Shown: positions 21,565 through 58,637 of the stretch, in pieces
Layout: every line of letters begins with the position of its first letter
Position numbering within the stretch: the first letter of the stretch is position 1
From: Chiridota heheva
Lineage: Eukaryota; Echinodermata; Holothuroidea; Apodida; Chiridotidae
NCBI GenBank assembly: GCA_020152595.1
Contig: JAIGNY010001477.1
Coordinates: 626,001 to 690,000, forward strand
Length of the DNA: 64,000 bases
Direction: 5' to 3'
Translations under genes and position numbers: made by a program
Notes under the pieces: model-generated
What the model was told of the DNA's origin: nothing
The model's database searches: none
What the model saw: the letters and a program-made list of their open reading frames with translations, nothing else

Positions 21565-22559
21565 CTGTTCTTCCCTATCTTGCATTCATTACAAAAAAAA
21601 CCAAGATTTGAGCATCCATAACTCAGTGCCTGAAAATGCCCTTTTCAAATTCCGAGACTATTCTCAGATGCTTTATTCATTGGCTGTTAAAGTTATATAG
21701 GCAGGTAGCAGCAAGTGGATCTTAATTGATAGAAAATTGGTTATAACCCATAAAAATAGCACCCCCAAAAAAAAAAAAAAATAGGTTAAAATTGACCATT
21801 TTTACAGCATTTTGAATTTTAGCACCTTATTATAATAAATTATGCAAATTTTATTGAAAATTTGTGACATCAACACGGGGAGAACCAATGAATTTCCTTA
21901 TGTTAACTTATTGTTTTTTGATCCTTTACCAACATTATTTGAATGCGAGAGGTTTGTGATGAAGGTTTTGAATCTCCATCTTCCACCCCCCCCCTCCCCT
22001 TCCACCCCCTCTCTTCCTTCCCCAATCAATATTTAGCAGGAAAATACGGTCTGGTGATTTTCAGTGCCTGACATTTAGGACGGAAATGTAAAGAATAACA
22101 TTTTGAGCTGTCCTCTCTTTGAATGCATACAGCACAATGTTGACATACTTTAGATTCTTTCAGCTTTGCTTCGCCATAGCTCGGACACTACAGGTGCTAC
22201 TGCCTTGATTTAAAGATGACTCTGTTCAGAATTTAAAACTTGTTATGGTGAATATAGAATCTCTACCTGTCCATATAATTTGTTGAAATCCATGCACAGA
22301 TATCTTATCTTAAAATAGCACATCGATTTAGAGAGAAGTATTTAATAAGCTATGCCTCTTTCTCTTTGATATGAAAATCAGACGTGAGCCCTTTAAGAAT
22401 AAAAAATAAACATTTGAGCAGCACATTATATGTTATATAGGATTGAGTTGTTAGACATGTTTAACAGAGGGGTTGGAAGTGAAGGGGGGGGGGGGCAACT
22501 TCGACCATAGCAGATGTAAGCTTTTTAGTTTTATGTTTTCTTCCTGGAAGTATTAGATA
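21565..22559. other. intron, no gene seen
   Basis: AT-rich with several homopolymer runs (A at 21768, C at 21986, G at 22486) and no recognisable exon. Confidence 0.4.
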
Positions 22560-22890
22560 ATGGGTTATTATTAAAATACTGAAAAATTGAATGAAATTTG
22601 GGTAATTATACCACCTGAGAAAAAGTTGGTGAGGAAAAATAATTCAAAAATAGTACAAATTGTTAAATAAATTCTCTTGAAAATACATTAACAATTATTA
22701 AGATTGTAAGGATGAGGGCGCCAACCTTACATAGTAGACTCGCTATACCAGTCATTTCTACACAGATAATATATAGCTTTGAACTTGAATATCTCCCTAA
22801 CGGAATAAGAGTTTTGAATGCTGTCGTCACCATTTTGTTTCTTTTAATGTCATCTTTCATAAGATGGACTTCGTGACCACTTAAGATGTT
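22560..22890. mobile_element. TTAA MITE family A, right half
   Basis: This matches the central and right parts of family A (GAAAGTT-like A-rich centre, CATAGTAGACTCGC, CAGTCATTTCTACACAGATA, ATCTCCCTAACGGAATAAGA) and stops at 'gaccacttaag' without the usual terminus. Confidence 0.75.
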
Positions 22891-23168
22891 GCAAATTGGT
22901 TTTGGGGAAATGTATTGTGTTATAATAGTATGACCCTGTTGTTTATTTTTGATTCTTGGGTATATTTGATTGGCTCTCATAATTCTTTTATCATTTCAGA
23001 GTCAAGAATATTTGTATCAGCAAAAAAAAAAAAAAATTGAATTTCGTTTTTTGTTTCTTTGTGCATATAAACTTTGTGCAGTAAATTACTAGCGAGATAT
23101 AGCTCACAAAAATGAGATCAAATAATCCGTTGCTTTTATGTTAATTGTCTCTTTTGACTTATTTTCAG

Positions 23169-23190
23169 ATTTTCCGAGAATGGATTTTAA
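23169..23190 (+). CDS. possible terminal exon of the coiled-coil gene (exon C, stop codon)
   Basis: After a good acceptor (GTCTCTTTTGACTTATTTTCAG) the phase left by exon B gives Lys-FSENGF then TAA at 23188-23190, ending the protein as SIDFKFSENGF. The support is splice signal plus phase only; so short a coding part can arise by chance, and alternative last exons cannot be excluded. Confidence 0.45.
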
Positions 23191-24245
23191 ACAGGGCACA
23201 AATCAATATATACGAGTGTTACGATGATTCATTGATAGAAAGTTGTATTAAATTGTGATTTTATTATTATCAATGAGAATTGTTTAGATATTTATTTGTA
23301 AAAGGAAAGTTGTTTATTTGTTATGAAATATTTGTGACATCACAACCTTATGTAATAGTAATAATACTGATGCATTTTGTAGTATATAGAAAATAGTAAC
23401 TTTATTCATATTCAGCGAGTAGTTACTATGTCATATTTTTGTATCTCCGAGACATTGAGAGGGAACGTCTTCCATTGGTGTCAGTTTAGTTTTCATCAAT
23501 CTACGAGAAATTTAGAAGAAAGATTCATTTTTTTTAGGGGAAACCATTTAATTGGGGTAGAGTATGTGCACGTGATGTCATCCATGCTTCGCGAGAGAGA
23601 GTAGTTGTCTCTGAAATCGAATATGGCAAGCGATTTTTTTAAACAAAATGAATTCAGATAAAGGGAGAGGTGCGTTTTGACCTCTTGTATTAAAGACAAC
23701 GCAATCATTGTATGTTCTTTCGGATGATAAATGAAAATTGATTCATTCAAATTGCATTTTTATGCCCAATGAAGCAAAATGTGTACCCCACAAAAGCTAT
23801 TTTTGCTTATGACTTGAACGAAACTGCATTTCTGCATATTGCTCAGTACCATCATAAAAAGCTCAATAGTGAAGTTAATCCCATGTGAGCAAAGGGGCAA
23901 AACATTTTCAAATATTTGGTTCCTGACTAATTTTTTAAAGAATTGATGTGTCATGTTCGACGTGCATTGGTCTTAAGTTTTTCTTTTTATGCCCACTGTA
24001 CACGAACTTCGCTCTGAAAAGTGTGGACGATAAATACAGTAATTGATAACTTTAATGAAAAGGCAAAATATCAATTTTTAAAGGAATATGGAGAGGCACC
24101 ATTAGCCATTGCTTTAACATCGATTAAAACCATAGCTACAAAATATTTCATTAGAATCGGTTAATTAGAATCGGTTGATTAAAGATGAATGTTGTGGCAG
24201 ATGTTATATGCGTATTTAATGCACTGGGCAAAGGGCTTTGACCTG
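23191..24245 (+). other. possible 3' UTR and downstream DNA
   Basis: AT-rich and free of recognisable repeats. I see an ATTAAA variant poly(A) signal at about 23247 but no AATAAA before about 25560, so the transcript end is undecided. Confidence 0.3.
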
Positions 24246-24442
24246 AGTAGATGGCTTTGAATGCTTTCTTCACCATTTTGTTTCTTTTTATGTCCTTTTT
24301 CATATGAGATAGACTTGCTTAACCCCTGAACTAATCCTAACCCTTAACGGAATAAGATTTTTGAGTGCTTTCTTCACCATTTTGTTTGTTTTTATGTCCT
24401 CTTTCATATGAGATGAACTTGCTTAACCCCTGAATCCTTTAA
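24246..24442. mobile_element. two tandem right-end fragments of MITE family A
   Basis: Two copies of 'gctttcttcaccattttgtttnttttt..catatgaga' each end with 'cttgcttaacccctgaa', placed head to tail at 24250-24337 and 24338-24442. Confidence 0.75.
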
Positions 24443-24919
24443 AACCCATTTCAATCAAAGCTGTAAAAATGACGATTATTTACCAATCTTAAGCGGAATT
24501 TGTGTGATTTTTTTGGTTTTACTGTTTTTTTAATTTTTTTTTGTGCAATTTAGCTAATGCTGCCCTCAACATGTCCATTGATAGGTTTTATTCAGAGATG
24601 CCCAGTTTCAATATGAAAAATGCTGCAACATTGACTTGTTTGTTTACAAGTCTAGAAGTGCGTGGTGATTGGACGGTTTGTAGCGTCGCGCGTGAAGGAC
24701 GTCATGTGCACACACTTCACTATCATTTTGATGTATGCAATGTTGAATAATCTTTTTCTCAGAATTGAGTTCTTTAGAGTGGAAATTAATTTTTTTGTCA
24801 AGTTGTTATCAGTACATGTTGAATTTATGCAAGATAATATTTAGGGAAGTAATTTGAATGGTCATACCCCATCTTCAAAGAATTTAAAAAATGCAAAAAA
24901 AAATGCCAATGACGGTTGC
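24443..24919. other. no gene seen
   Basis: The open frames at 24541-24844 have no recognisable similarity or splice support. Confidence 0.4.
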
Positions 24920-25472
24920 TTAAAGAAACATTCCCGTGAATTTTCATTTTCATATATATGACATAGCGACTATGAAAGAAACATTTTGGTGTAAAAACCA
25001 TGTTGATATCTTATTCCGTTTAGGAGTTATTGCACTTCAAAGATATCATCAGTGTGCTGAAATGTTGACCTTCAGTGTAAAGTGGGATTTCATAACTGCA
25101 GATTGAAAGACAAATGTATTGCCTCTTTTAAATAATTAGACAAATATTTTAATTGATAATTGAGATAGGGTATAACATGTACTTTACAAGAACATGCTTT
25201 GCCCATCTGCTCATGTACCTTGCATTCTAAATCAAAGGAAAATTAATTTTCATTTCAAAGAAATACATAAAGAATTATCTCAGATCCACAATTGTAACAT
25301 CCCACTTGACACTGTTAGTTTACTTTTTTAACACACTTATGAAATCTTTGAAATGCAATAACTCCTAAACAATAAGATATCAACACAATTGTTTTCATTA
25401 ATTTTTGTTTGTTTTTTGGATTGTTTCTCTACCATATGAAATGAAAATTCAAGGGAATAATAATCCTGTTAA
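24920..25472. mobile_element. TTAA MITE family C, full copy
   Basis: The left end TTAAAGAAACATTCCCGTGA and 'ATTTTCATTTTCATAT' are answered inverted by 'ATATGAAATGAAAATTCAAG' and a right TTAA at 25469. The arms hold TTGATATCTTATTCCGTTTA and its complement TCCTAAACAATAAGATATCA. About 150 bp of each arm pairs. It is non-coding. Confidence 0.8.
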
Positions 25473-25844
25473 AAGTAATTTTCAAGCTAATTGAAACCCG
25501 ATTCAGAACCCAATTATACAAGGTACTTTTAAAATTGGTGATGCTCTCTCCTGTGTTATTAATAAAACCACAACTAAAAAAAAAATCATTTTAGATGCTT
25601 GGTCGCTTTTGGAATTCAAACCTAGTTTCACAAGATCATTAATCAATTTGTGATACATCCCCCAGTGCATATTATATAATCATATGACCCTATAAGGAAT
25701 CATTTGTTAAATAAAAATATAAATTTTTACATTTTGCATTTTACCTATATAATTTTCAGCAAGAATGTTTTAAATGGTACAATTTTTTTTTTTTTATCAT
25801 TTACCACCAAAGACATATCAATATGCACAATGTATGTACTTAAT
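25473..25844. other. no gene seen
   Basis: AT-rich DNA with a long T-run near 25782. Confidence 0.4.
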
Positions 25845-26476
25845 TGGTGAGCTATCGTATGGTAATAGGTGAGCCATTGTATGGTGAAGGTGAGCCATCA
25901 TATGGTGAATGTGAGTCGTCATCTGGTAACAGTGAGCTGTCACCTGGTAAAGGTGAGCCGTCGCCTGGTAAGGGTGAGCCATAGCCTGGTAAGGGTGAGC
26001 CATAGCCTGGTAAAGGTGAGCCATAGCCTGGTAAAGGTGAGCCATAGCCTGGTAAAGGTGAGCTCTGGTAAAGGTGAGCAATCACCTGGTATAGGTGAGC
26101 TGCCGCCTGGTGGAAGTGGTGAGCCATCGTATGGTAAAAGATGAGCCATCATATGGTGAAAGTGAGTGTAGGTAAACCGTCATCTGGTAACTGAGCTGTT
26201 GCCTGGTAAAGGTGAGCCATCGCCTAGTAAAGTGAACCGTTGCCTGGTAAAGGTGAGCCGTCACCTGGTAAAGGTGAGCTGTCATCTGGTGGAAGTGGTG
26301 AGCTGTCATCTGGTGGAAGTGGTGAGCCATCTATGGTAAAAGATGAGCCACTGTATGGTGAAGGTGAGCCGTTGCCTGGTAAAGGTGAGCTGTTGCCTGG
26401 TAAAGGTGAGCCGTCGCTTGGTAAAGGTGAGCCGTTGCCTGGTAAAGGTGAGCTGTTATTTGGTGGAAGTGGTGAA
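25845..26476. repeat. 21-bp minisatellite, about 29 copies
   Basis: The unit is GGTGAGCCATAGCCTGGTAA plus A, with 24- to 27-bp variants containing GGTGGAAGT. On the plus strand almost every unit carries AAAG|GTGAGC, a near-consensus 5' splice site; on the minus strand it carries CTTTACCAG|G, an acceptor-like sequence. Open repeat frames on both strands are by-products. Confidence 0.95.
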
Positions 26477-27759
26477 GGGGTTAGTTGTAGTTTGGATATA
26501 ACATGTACTACAGTAGGCGTAGACCAGTTCATCAAAAAATAAAATATCCATTTATTTTTACATTTTTTTGTATCTATTTCAAATCACAAAGTTTTTATTG
26601 GAAGTTGAAATGTCTAAGTTGATTTTGTGGGGCAGGGGGAGCCATATGTAAGATAATTGGGAGAAACATAATGGAAAGGGGGATCCTTTTACATACACTG
26701 TTTTGCAAACAAGCCAAACCAGTAGAGTTGAATATGATTTTACATTTTTTTCCCGAAATGAATTATGACATGTTATCTGGTTATCCATTCAGAATACTCA
26801 GTAATATTTGTTTTGTTTTATGTTAGGGATGAAATATTTTTTGTTTTGTAGATAAACATTGAAAATATTATAACTTGTACACTCGTTTATTCCAAGTCAT
26901 GTACACTTGTCATGACCTTTAAATTGTTATAGGTCATTTTACAATAGAAGTGAAATGCTAATGTGATATTTGGTGTTTCTAGTTTCTTATAGGGTCTACA
27001 TCACAACCAGGGGTATAAGAGGCTTTCAAAAAGTGGGGGACATGATCTCTTAGGGGGCACTTCCAAAGTCATATGTCCCCCATCCCAATCTGTAGATAGA
27101 ATTAGTAAGCTCCAAACAACAGTCATGTAATGGAGCACTTTTCCAATGGGACACATTTATTCTGTACATGGGACTGACATTCTGTACAGTTGCCAGTTTC
27201 TTACTATTGGGATAGTAAGAGGGGGCCTTTCAAGCATTTTGCTAATATGGCAAAAGTTCTTGGCTATGGGCCTGGAGGCGGAACTCTCACAGGACAAACG
27301 TCTACCTGCTTTTAAGGCCCCCCCTCCCCCCAAAAATAATAACTCTTGACTACAGGCCTGAAATACTTTTCATTTTCAAAGGGGGCACTTTTTGTCATTT
27401 TTGGAAAAGTGGTGGGGGCACATTTTCCCGGTTCCTACACCTATGATCACAACAGATATATTTGGTTCAGCCAAAGCTGCATGCATTGCTGTGGATTGTC
27501 ATTATGCTTTATTGTATGTGATTCTGCACCAGTCACATTCACCTGGGTTGGATGTATATCCCTATCTATGCTGGGTGACCTCTAACCTTCTTCCTCGGGT
27601 GGTCAAGGCATTTTCACTCTGCCCAGGTTGAGTCTGCACCAACTGGAAGATCTTCTTTTACCATCAACCCCATTGTTACAGGTGGTGGGTGGTCAGTGAA
27701 TCTTTCTCCCCACAATGGTAACACAAGTTTCAAGGGGGGTCATGCTTTTAGGAACCTTT
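26477..27759. other. no gene seen; transposon-like GGGGGCA fragments at 27000-27440
   Basis: 'aggggtataagaggc' and 'cggttcctacacctatg' resemble the ends of the small element at 48774-48924 (CATAGGCGTAAGAACTG). This suggests a diverged MITE of about 430 bp. The open frames here are unrecognised. Confidence 0.35.
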
Positions 27760-28260
27760 GTGACAGGAATACTCCCATGGAATTTTCATTTTAATATATT
27801 TGATAGAGGACAATAAAAGAAACAAGATTGGTGAAAAACCCAAGTTGATATCTTATTCCCACAAGAAGTTATTAAATTTCAAGAATTTTCTTGCCTGCGT
27901 AAAACATTGTTGGTCCGAGTCATATGTCATCACAGCACTTCCTGTACTATTTTTCATGTATCTCTTTGCAATTTAATTTCATATTTTCTAAATGATTGGG
28001 AACAATGTTTTCTTCAAAAATTATTAAGAATAGTATACAATAAAATATACAATACTGTTTTCCAATGTGTTCTTGTACCTTGTATTTGAAGTATGAAAAA
28101 TTTCTGATTGATTTTCAAAGAAATACATAAAGATTAGTACAGCAAGTGATGTGATGACATCATAACTTATACTCTGTACAAAAGTCATTTTTGTCGGCAA
28201 GAAAAATCTTTAAAGTTCTATAACTTCTTCTCGGAATGAAATATCAACACCAATCGCAAA
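27760..28260. mobile_element. TTAA MITE family C, diverged copy
   Basis: It shares 'ATACTCCCATGGAATTTTCA', 'TTGATATCTTATTCC' and the inverted right arm 'CGGAATGAAATATCAACACC' with the copy at 24920. The ends are eroded. Confidence 0.65.
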
Positions 28261-28633
28261 TCCGAGCAAGCATGTGTCCGTACATTGGATGTCGTTTATC
28301 TGTTTCTTGCTGTGATGATCTTTCACAGCTAACTAGCAAAGCAGGTGATGCCGGGCTATACCAGCTAGGATGTTCAAACCACTAATGTTTGTGGGTTTAA
28401 AACAGCCTGTGATTGGTCCACAGCTCGTATTAAGAGTGGGGTCTATCTTCTTGGATCTTTCCCATACTGAGCTGGCGTGCTCTGCGGCCGTAATGTGTGT
28501 TTTCAACATCTATAGAAGTGTAGCAGGGGTCACTCATCTGGTTGTCCGGGACAACCAAAACTCATATCCACGGGAAAATTACAATATTTGGTGTCTCTCT
28601 TTTGGCAGACAAGCCAGTTGTATTGTTAGCAGT

Positions 28634-29118
28634 CTTAAAAGGATTAGTTCAGTGGTCCAGCAAGTCCATCTTATATGAAAAAGGACTTTAAAAGAAATAA
28701 AATGGTGAAGAAAGCATTTAAAAATCTTATTCCAATAAGGAGATATCTTATTCCAAATTTTGGTATCATTTGTGTAAAAACAACTGAAATCAGACTAGTT
28801 GTGATGTCATAGCCTCAGATTCCTGTCTTTATGTATTCTATCATATTTTGTCTTGCAATTTTGTGGTTTGAAAACCATGGGATATGTCAAAAAAATAGTA
28901 ATACTGAATCAAAGGAAGGGTATTTATAATTTACCACCTGAAGAAAGAGGGAAAATATTTTAAAGAGTGAACAAATTAAACTTTCTTTAAAATACAATGG
29001 GTGAGGATAAAGATGCCAACTTTCCATAGTACACTTACTACAATAGTCATTTCTACACTGATTAAACAGAACTTTAAACTTGAATATCTCCTTAACTGAA
29101 TAAGAATTTTTGAATGCT
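28634..29118. mobile_element. TTAA MITE family A, right terminus missing
   Basis: The left end TTAAAAGGATTAGTTCAGTG, the whole centre and most of the right arm are present. The match stops after 'gaataagaatttttgaatgc' at about 29118. A family C-like remnant (29225-29450, 'agaaatacatcaaatt') follows. Confidence 0.8.
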
Positions 29119-29519
29119 TTTAATTGAACATATGCATACATATTCTTAGGGCAACATCCTTTTCTAAAGTGCAGATAAATTTCCCTTAAATGTTCATTTA
29201 TATGATAAAAGACCATTAAAGAAAGATAATGTAAATATCTTATTTCATAGAATTTCTTTAAAATGAAAATTGATTATTCTTGATTGGAGTGTACAGTAGA
29301 CCTACATGAGCAGATGGACAAAGCATAAGCTGCATGTTATACCCATTTTAATAAACAAAACATGCTTTAATTTAGAAAGAGGCAATTTATTTTTAAAGAA
29401 ATACATCAAATTATCATTATGTTGATGTCTTCATCATGTCAATAAAATTACATCAGTATAAAAGGATAATGATATTCATTCCAATACACAATCTATAACA
29501 ATCTTTTTTGGATGTATTG

Positions 29520-29865
29520 GGTTGGGTTTGTTGATGTTTAACAGCACCGCAACAGTCAGTCAAATGTGCCAAGAGGGTGTTCAAAACTAAGGTGCTTTAG
29601 TTAGGACAGAGAAATGGGAGAGGGACGTTTGAGAAGGGAAAAAGTGAAGGTAATAAAAGGTAAGGCAGAGAGGGGAAGGAAAGGGAGGTTTAGATCAGGT
29701 GGAATTAATTGCTGTTGAGGAGAAAGGTGATGAAGTTGGAGTTAGGATTCAAGATCTGAAATGGAGGGGGAGAGGTGTAATCTGGTGTTCAGGTATATGG
29801 GACAGGTTAAGAGGATATGCTTGAGCGAGAGATCGGTGTTGCATGTAGGGCTAACAAATTCTCGG
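29520..29865 (-). mobile_element. 3' end of a non-LTR retrotransposon
   Basis: On the minus strand, from 29852 to about 29750, a decayed frame reads CNTDLSLKHILLTCPIY, the cysteine/histidine-rich segment common near the C-terminus of Jockey- and CR1-like ORF2 proteins. It is followed by non-coding sequence ending GGTGCTGTTAAACATCAACA. The terminus is shared with 7729-8060, 41575-41949 and 52289. It is 5' truncated. Confidence 0.65.
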
Positions 29866-30320
29866 ACACCAAACAAAAAAATACAGAAAAACAAAACAGA
29901 TAAAAGATTCTTTTTATTTTATGTACAGGGTCTGTACAGAACTAAGATGTTGAAATACATTATGTAACTTTGGTTAATATTAAATCTATAATTCCTGAAC
30001 TATCTTTATTATACACAAGATTATAATTTGGGTAATTTAAAGTTTAACAAATCCCCACATAATTCACCAAATATGAAAAATCCTTAAGAACAACACATCA
30101 AACACTACATACTTCATTGATTGTGTGTTATACTTTACCCTGCCGCTGTAATAACAATTTCACACAAAAGAAAGCAAACAACAATACAATAATTTTACCT
30201 ATAATTTACACAATTTTTTTGTTTGCTTTTCAGACCATAAATATCTTTTATATCTTCAGACAATTCTACCAACCGGTTCGCCCCCATCCCCCACTCCCCT
30301 CAAGATCCACAAATAATCCA
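29866..30320. other. no gene seen
   Basis: AT-rich intergenic DNA between the convergent genes. Confidence 0.4.
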
Positions 30321-30420
30321 TCCTCTATCGACGCATAATCATTTCTCTATCGACGCATAAACATTTCTCTATCGACGCATAATCATTTCTCTATCGACGC
30401 ATAATCATTTCTCTAACGAC
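30321..30420 (+). repeat. 22-bp tandem repeat, 4.5 copies
   Basis: The unit is CTCTATCGACGCATAATCAT plus TT, nearly perfect. Confidence 0.93.
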
Positions 30421-30950
30421 CAAAAACATTCCAACTACCTTTTTCTTTGTTTTTTTATACTTAATAAATTCTCAGTTGTGTTACAATCACTTCAAATAAA
30501 TCTTTGAGAGAATTTTCTTTGATTTTTTTAGAATACACTACCATCAAACAAATGACAGTAATACGTATTCCATCAAAATCTAAAGTATACACACATGTTA
30601 GTTCTGTAGCACTGACACCATGAAAACATGTATTCAAAGATTGAGTTCAAATCAACCAATTTCAGATATACTACAGCAAACAACCGATTCCCACATCTAC
30701 AAAGAATAAATATTGTATCTATATACAGCACAAGATGTTCTCGTGAATACTCACAGGAATAACCAAGTAATATAAAACGAGTCTTACAACAAAAAGTTCA
30801 TCGACCTTCCAACAAGTTAATTCTAATGGAAAATGCCAACAGAATCAAAATACATCAACTTTTGTGTTGTTTATAAACATTGCAGAAAATGCCATTAGGA
30901 GTGAAGACTTGCACACCACACAGAAGGTACAAATTGTTGATCATTCAATT

Positions 30951-31560
30951 AAGAAACAAAAACTTAGATAAAAACTGAATTAGTTCTGCAGAAAATTTGG
31001 GAAATTTCTCAAATATTTAGTCATCACTGCCCTAAACTTTGACATTGAATAGCCTATTAAGGTGAAACAGTTTGATTGTATGATATAAGAAACAAAACCT
31101 TATGATAAACAACTAAAGTAGTTAGTTCTGCAGAAAATTGGTCAAATTGCTCAAAATAGTTGGTCATTGCTGCCTTCCAAAGTTTGATGTTGAATAGCCA
31201 AATAGGCCTAGCAATATTGTTCATTTATAAGGTGAAGATGTTATGTTAGATTAAGAAACAAAACCTTATAATAAACAACTGAATTATTAGTTCTACAGAA
31301 AATGTGGGAAACTTTAAAAAATATTTGGTCATCACTGCCCTTAAATTTTAACAATGAATAGTCAATTAATAAGCCTAGTAATATTGTTCTTTCATAAGAA
31401 AGGTGAAGATGTTTTATTGTTAGATTAAGAAACAAAAACAAAAATTAGTTCTTTCAGCAAAAATTTGAGGATTTAAAAAAATCAAAATATTTAGTCACCA
31501 CTACCACAAATCTATCTATAAAGCTATTGACGTTGAATAGGCCTAGCAATATTTTTCTTT
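30951..31560. repeat. four diverged tandem units of about 136-174 bp
   Basis: AAGAAACAAAACCTTA recurs at 30951, 31087, 31253 and 31427, each time followed by 'tagttctgcagaaaat', 'ttggtcatcactgcc' and 'gttgaatag'. The block may lie in or beyond the ACADVL 3' region. The rest of 30421-33003 has no recognisable feature. Confidence 0.75.
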
Positions 31561-32876
31561 CACCAAACATGACAAGTCATTGCAAACGCCCAAAGATACT
31601 AATCTAGTATTACTTTCTTATGTCATTATGTATCTTACTACACATTGGCTGCCATTTTATCCACCTGACCCACTGGAATACACACATCAAGATGTCAAAC
31701 GAAGTTCTATAAACCTGTTGTGACACACTGGATAGAAACCCACCGAGAATCAAGAATGGAATGCACGAATGATGAACGGAAGCTTCGACCACTAGATCAC
31801 AAATGTTACTAATAGGCGTCTTGGCTTCTTCGACCTTTTTTTTTATGTTTCAAGTTGAAATGTTTTCTTGTATCTTAAATACAATGAAAATATTCATACG
31901 ACATCAAGTTTAATATTGACCACAAAATGGCTTGGCATCAAATAGGATTCAATTTGAGTTTTTAACCTTCAACAGAAACAGAGCAACATTCTTTTAAATT
32001 GATTAAAAACAGTGGTGGGAGCATACAAGCATTACAATAGAGACTTCAAATTCAGGGCTACTTTAAGTTATCCCTTAAATGTTGCTATATACACACTACT
32101 AACAGTATATACACAAATCTGATGGTATAAACAAGACCCAAAAACTTGAAATCGAACAGATGGAAAATAATCACTAAATTTATATCAATTTGATGTGCTT
32201 TTGGCTTTGGTGCACTTTTGGCTTTGATGCACTTTCAGCTTTGGTGCGCTTTTTGCAATTTATTTTGATAGATAGATATTCTACGAAAAATACCAAAATG
32301 ACTTTATAACCATCACAACAAAAATAAAAAATGTAATGCCCATGCACAAATGTGGATGTAATCACTAATAAAAAGTCTGGTTTTTTTAAAGAAATCTACT
32401 TAACCTCAATTTTTGTTGTTTATTTCATACAAAAACAGTTATGACGATTATAATAAACAAAGCAAAATATTTTTCGAATCTCATCCAATGTTTCCTGCGA
32501 TGATGAAATAACACTTCTTTTTGGCTTTTTGTTTATATTATATATTCATTTTTCAATTTTATTTTACTCGTTTGCTTTTGTAACAATTACTAATGGGATT
32601 TGTCTTACAAACTCATTGGGTTTTTTAACAAAAATATTTTACAACTTTCAACTGCTCAAAGATAACCTCAAAATATTCTATTGCATGAACAACTTAAATA
32701 CAGATAACACTATATACATTTTATAAAAACTGTACAAACACTTTTCCGCACACTTCATTCTTTCTCTACAAAGAAAAATCTAATTTTACTACATGAAAAC
32801 GAAACCTAATACTCCTTTAGTCAAGCATCTTCACAAATGTACTTCTGTCACAATTTTGTCCTTTTGCTAAGCAGTG

Positions 32877-32882
32877 TTTATT
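32877..32882 (-). terminator. candidate ACADVL poly(A) signal
   Basis: Plus-strand TTTATT is AATAAA on the minus strand, about 120 bp past the ACADVL stop codon, the nearest canonical signal seen. More distal TTTATT copies (about 32406, 32560) are alternatives. Confidence 0.4.
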
Positions 32883-33003
32883 TGTAACAGGATTTCTTTT
32901 CAAGTTCATCTGCCAATCAAAGTTAAATTAATACCTTTATATTTGACAAAAATTGGTTTTCATGCAACATTTAATTTTTTCTATTGATTAATTGATCGAT
33001 TGA

Positions 33004-57906
<24,903 letters not shown>

Positions 57907-58060
57907 GATGAAATGATGAAAATAACTCGAAAACTTTGGAAATCCTTCTTTCTATGTCGTGTTGTTTGATACTCGAGAAGCTTCGCTCGATCGATCGTAC
58001 GTACGTACATGTGTGTCTCAATTCAATTTGCGCTTTTAAAATTTTGTGTGTAATATCCGG

Positions 58061-58068
58061 TTTATATA
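58061..58068 (-). promoter_or_regulatory. candidate TATA box of ACADVL
   Basis: TATATAAA on the minus strand, 155 bp upstream of the predicted start codon; transcription would begin near 58030-58037. Confidence 0.5.
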
Positions 58069-58099
58069 AGTACGTTCCCGTGATGTAATTGTACACAAA

Positions 58100-58107
58100 T
58101 GACGTCA
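58100..58107. promoter_or_regulatory. consensus cAMP-response element
   Basis: The palindrome TGACGTCA stands about 35 bp upstream of the candidate TATA box, a spacing typical of CREB/ATF-driven promoters. A CRE-like TTACATCA (minus strand, 58081-58088) lies between. Confidence 0.5.
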
Positions 58108-58637
58108 GAAGTTTATCGTTGAAGCCTCACGTTCAAGGTCGTGGATTGTACGTTCTATTTGTTTACATGGCACTTGTCTAATCTTCACTCAAATGCGCAC
58201 TATCATTGACCGATACAGGACCTTAATTTCAAAAATATTCAAAATATTTGCATCTAAATAACAAATGTCTGAAGTTGTAGTTAGTGACCTTAGAGCTGAC
58301 AGCGAGACAGAGTGCAAGATGCATTGCAGTGGCGTGTAGCCAAACTTTTCCTACGGTCAAAGCAGTCATGTTTCTGATCGTAATATTCATTATAATTTCC
58401 CGGATTCCGAATAAGTTTGCCTATTTTGATTCACATTCCTTTAAACACAAAATTGACAGAACGGCATATTTGATTTATCAAGTAAATAATGTATCAAGTA
58501 ATTAGTTTAAGGCCACCCTCCCATAGACGTGTATTAGGCCTATATGACACAGCTAGGGTGGGAAAACCAGGCCCCAGAGAATCCGAGAGCTCATAAATAA
58601 GTTGTACGATCCCTTACGACCTGGGCCCCTAGAACAC
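58108..58637. other. upstream of ACADVL, no gene seen
   Basis: No exon is recognised. The 73-codon frame at 58284-58505 has no known relative. Confidence 0.4.

Noticed and set aside
20682-21621. Repeat-protein genes (GCWDDLTGFPGS / SNHFQGTLTNRP)
   Set aside because: Same cause: a 36-bp minisatellite read in all frames, on both strands, with no exon context.
25818-26542. Proline/serine-rich repeat proteins
   Set aside because: 21-bp minisatellite read in several frames on both strands.
28370-28678. 102-codon frame with hydrophobic stretches
   Set aside because: No recognised homology, no splice support, and its end runs into a MITE.
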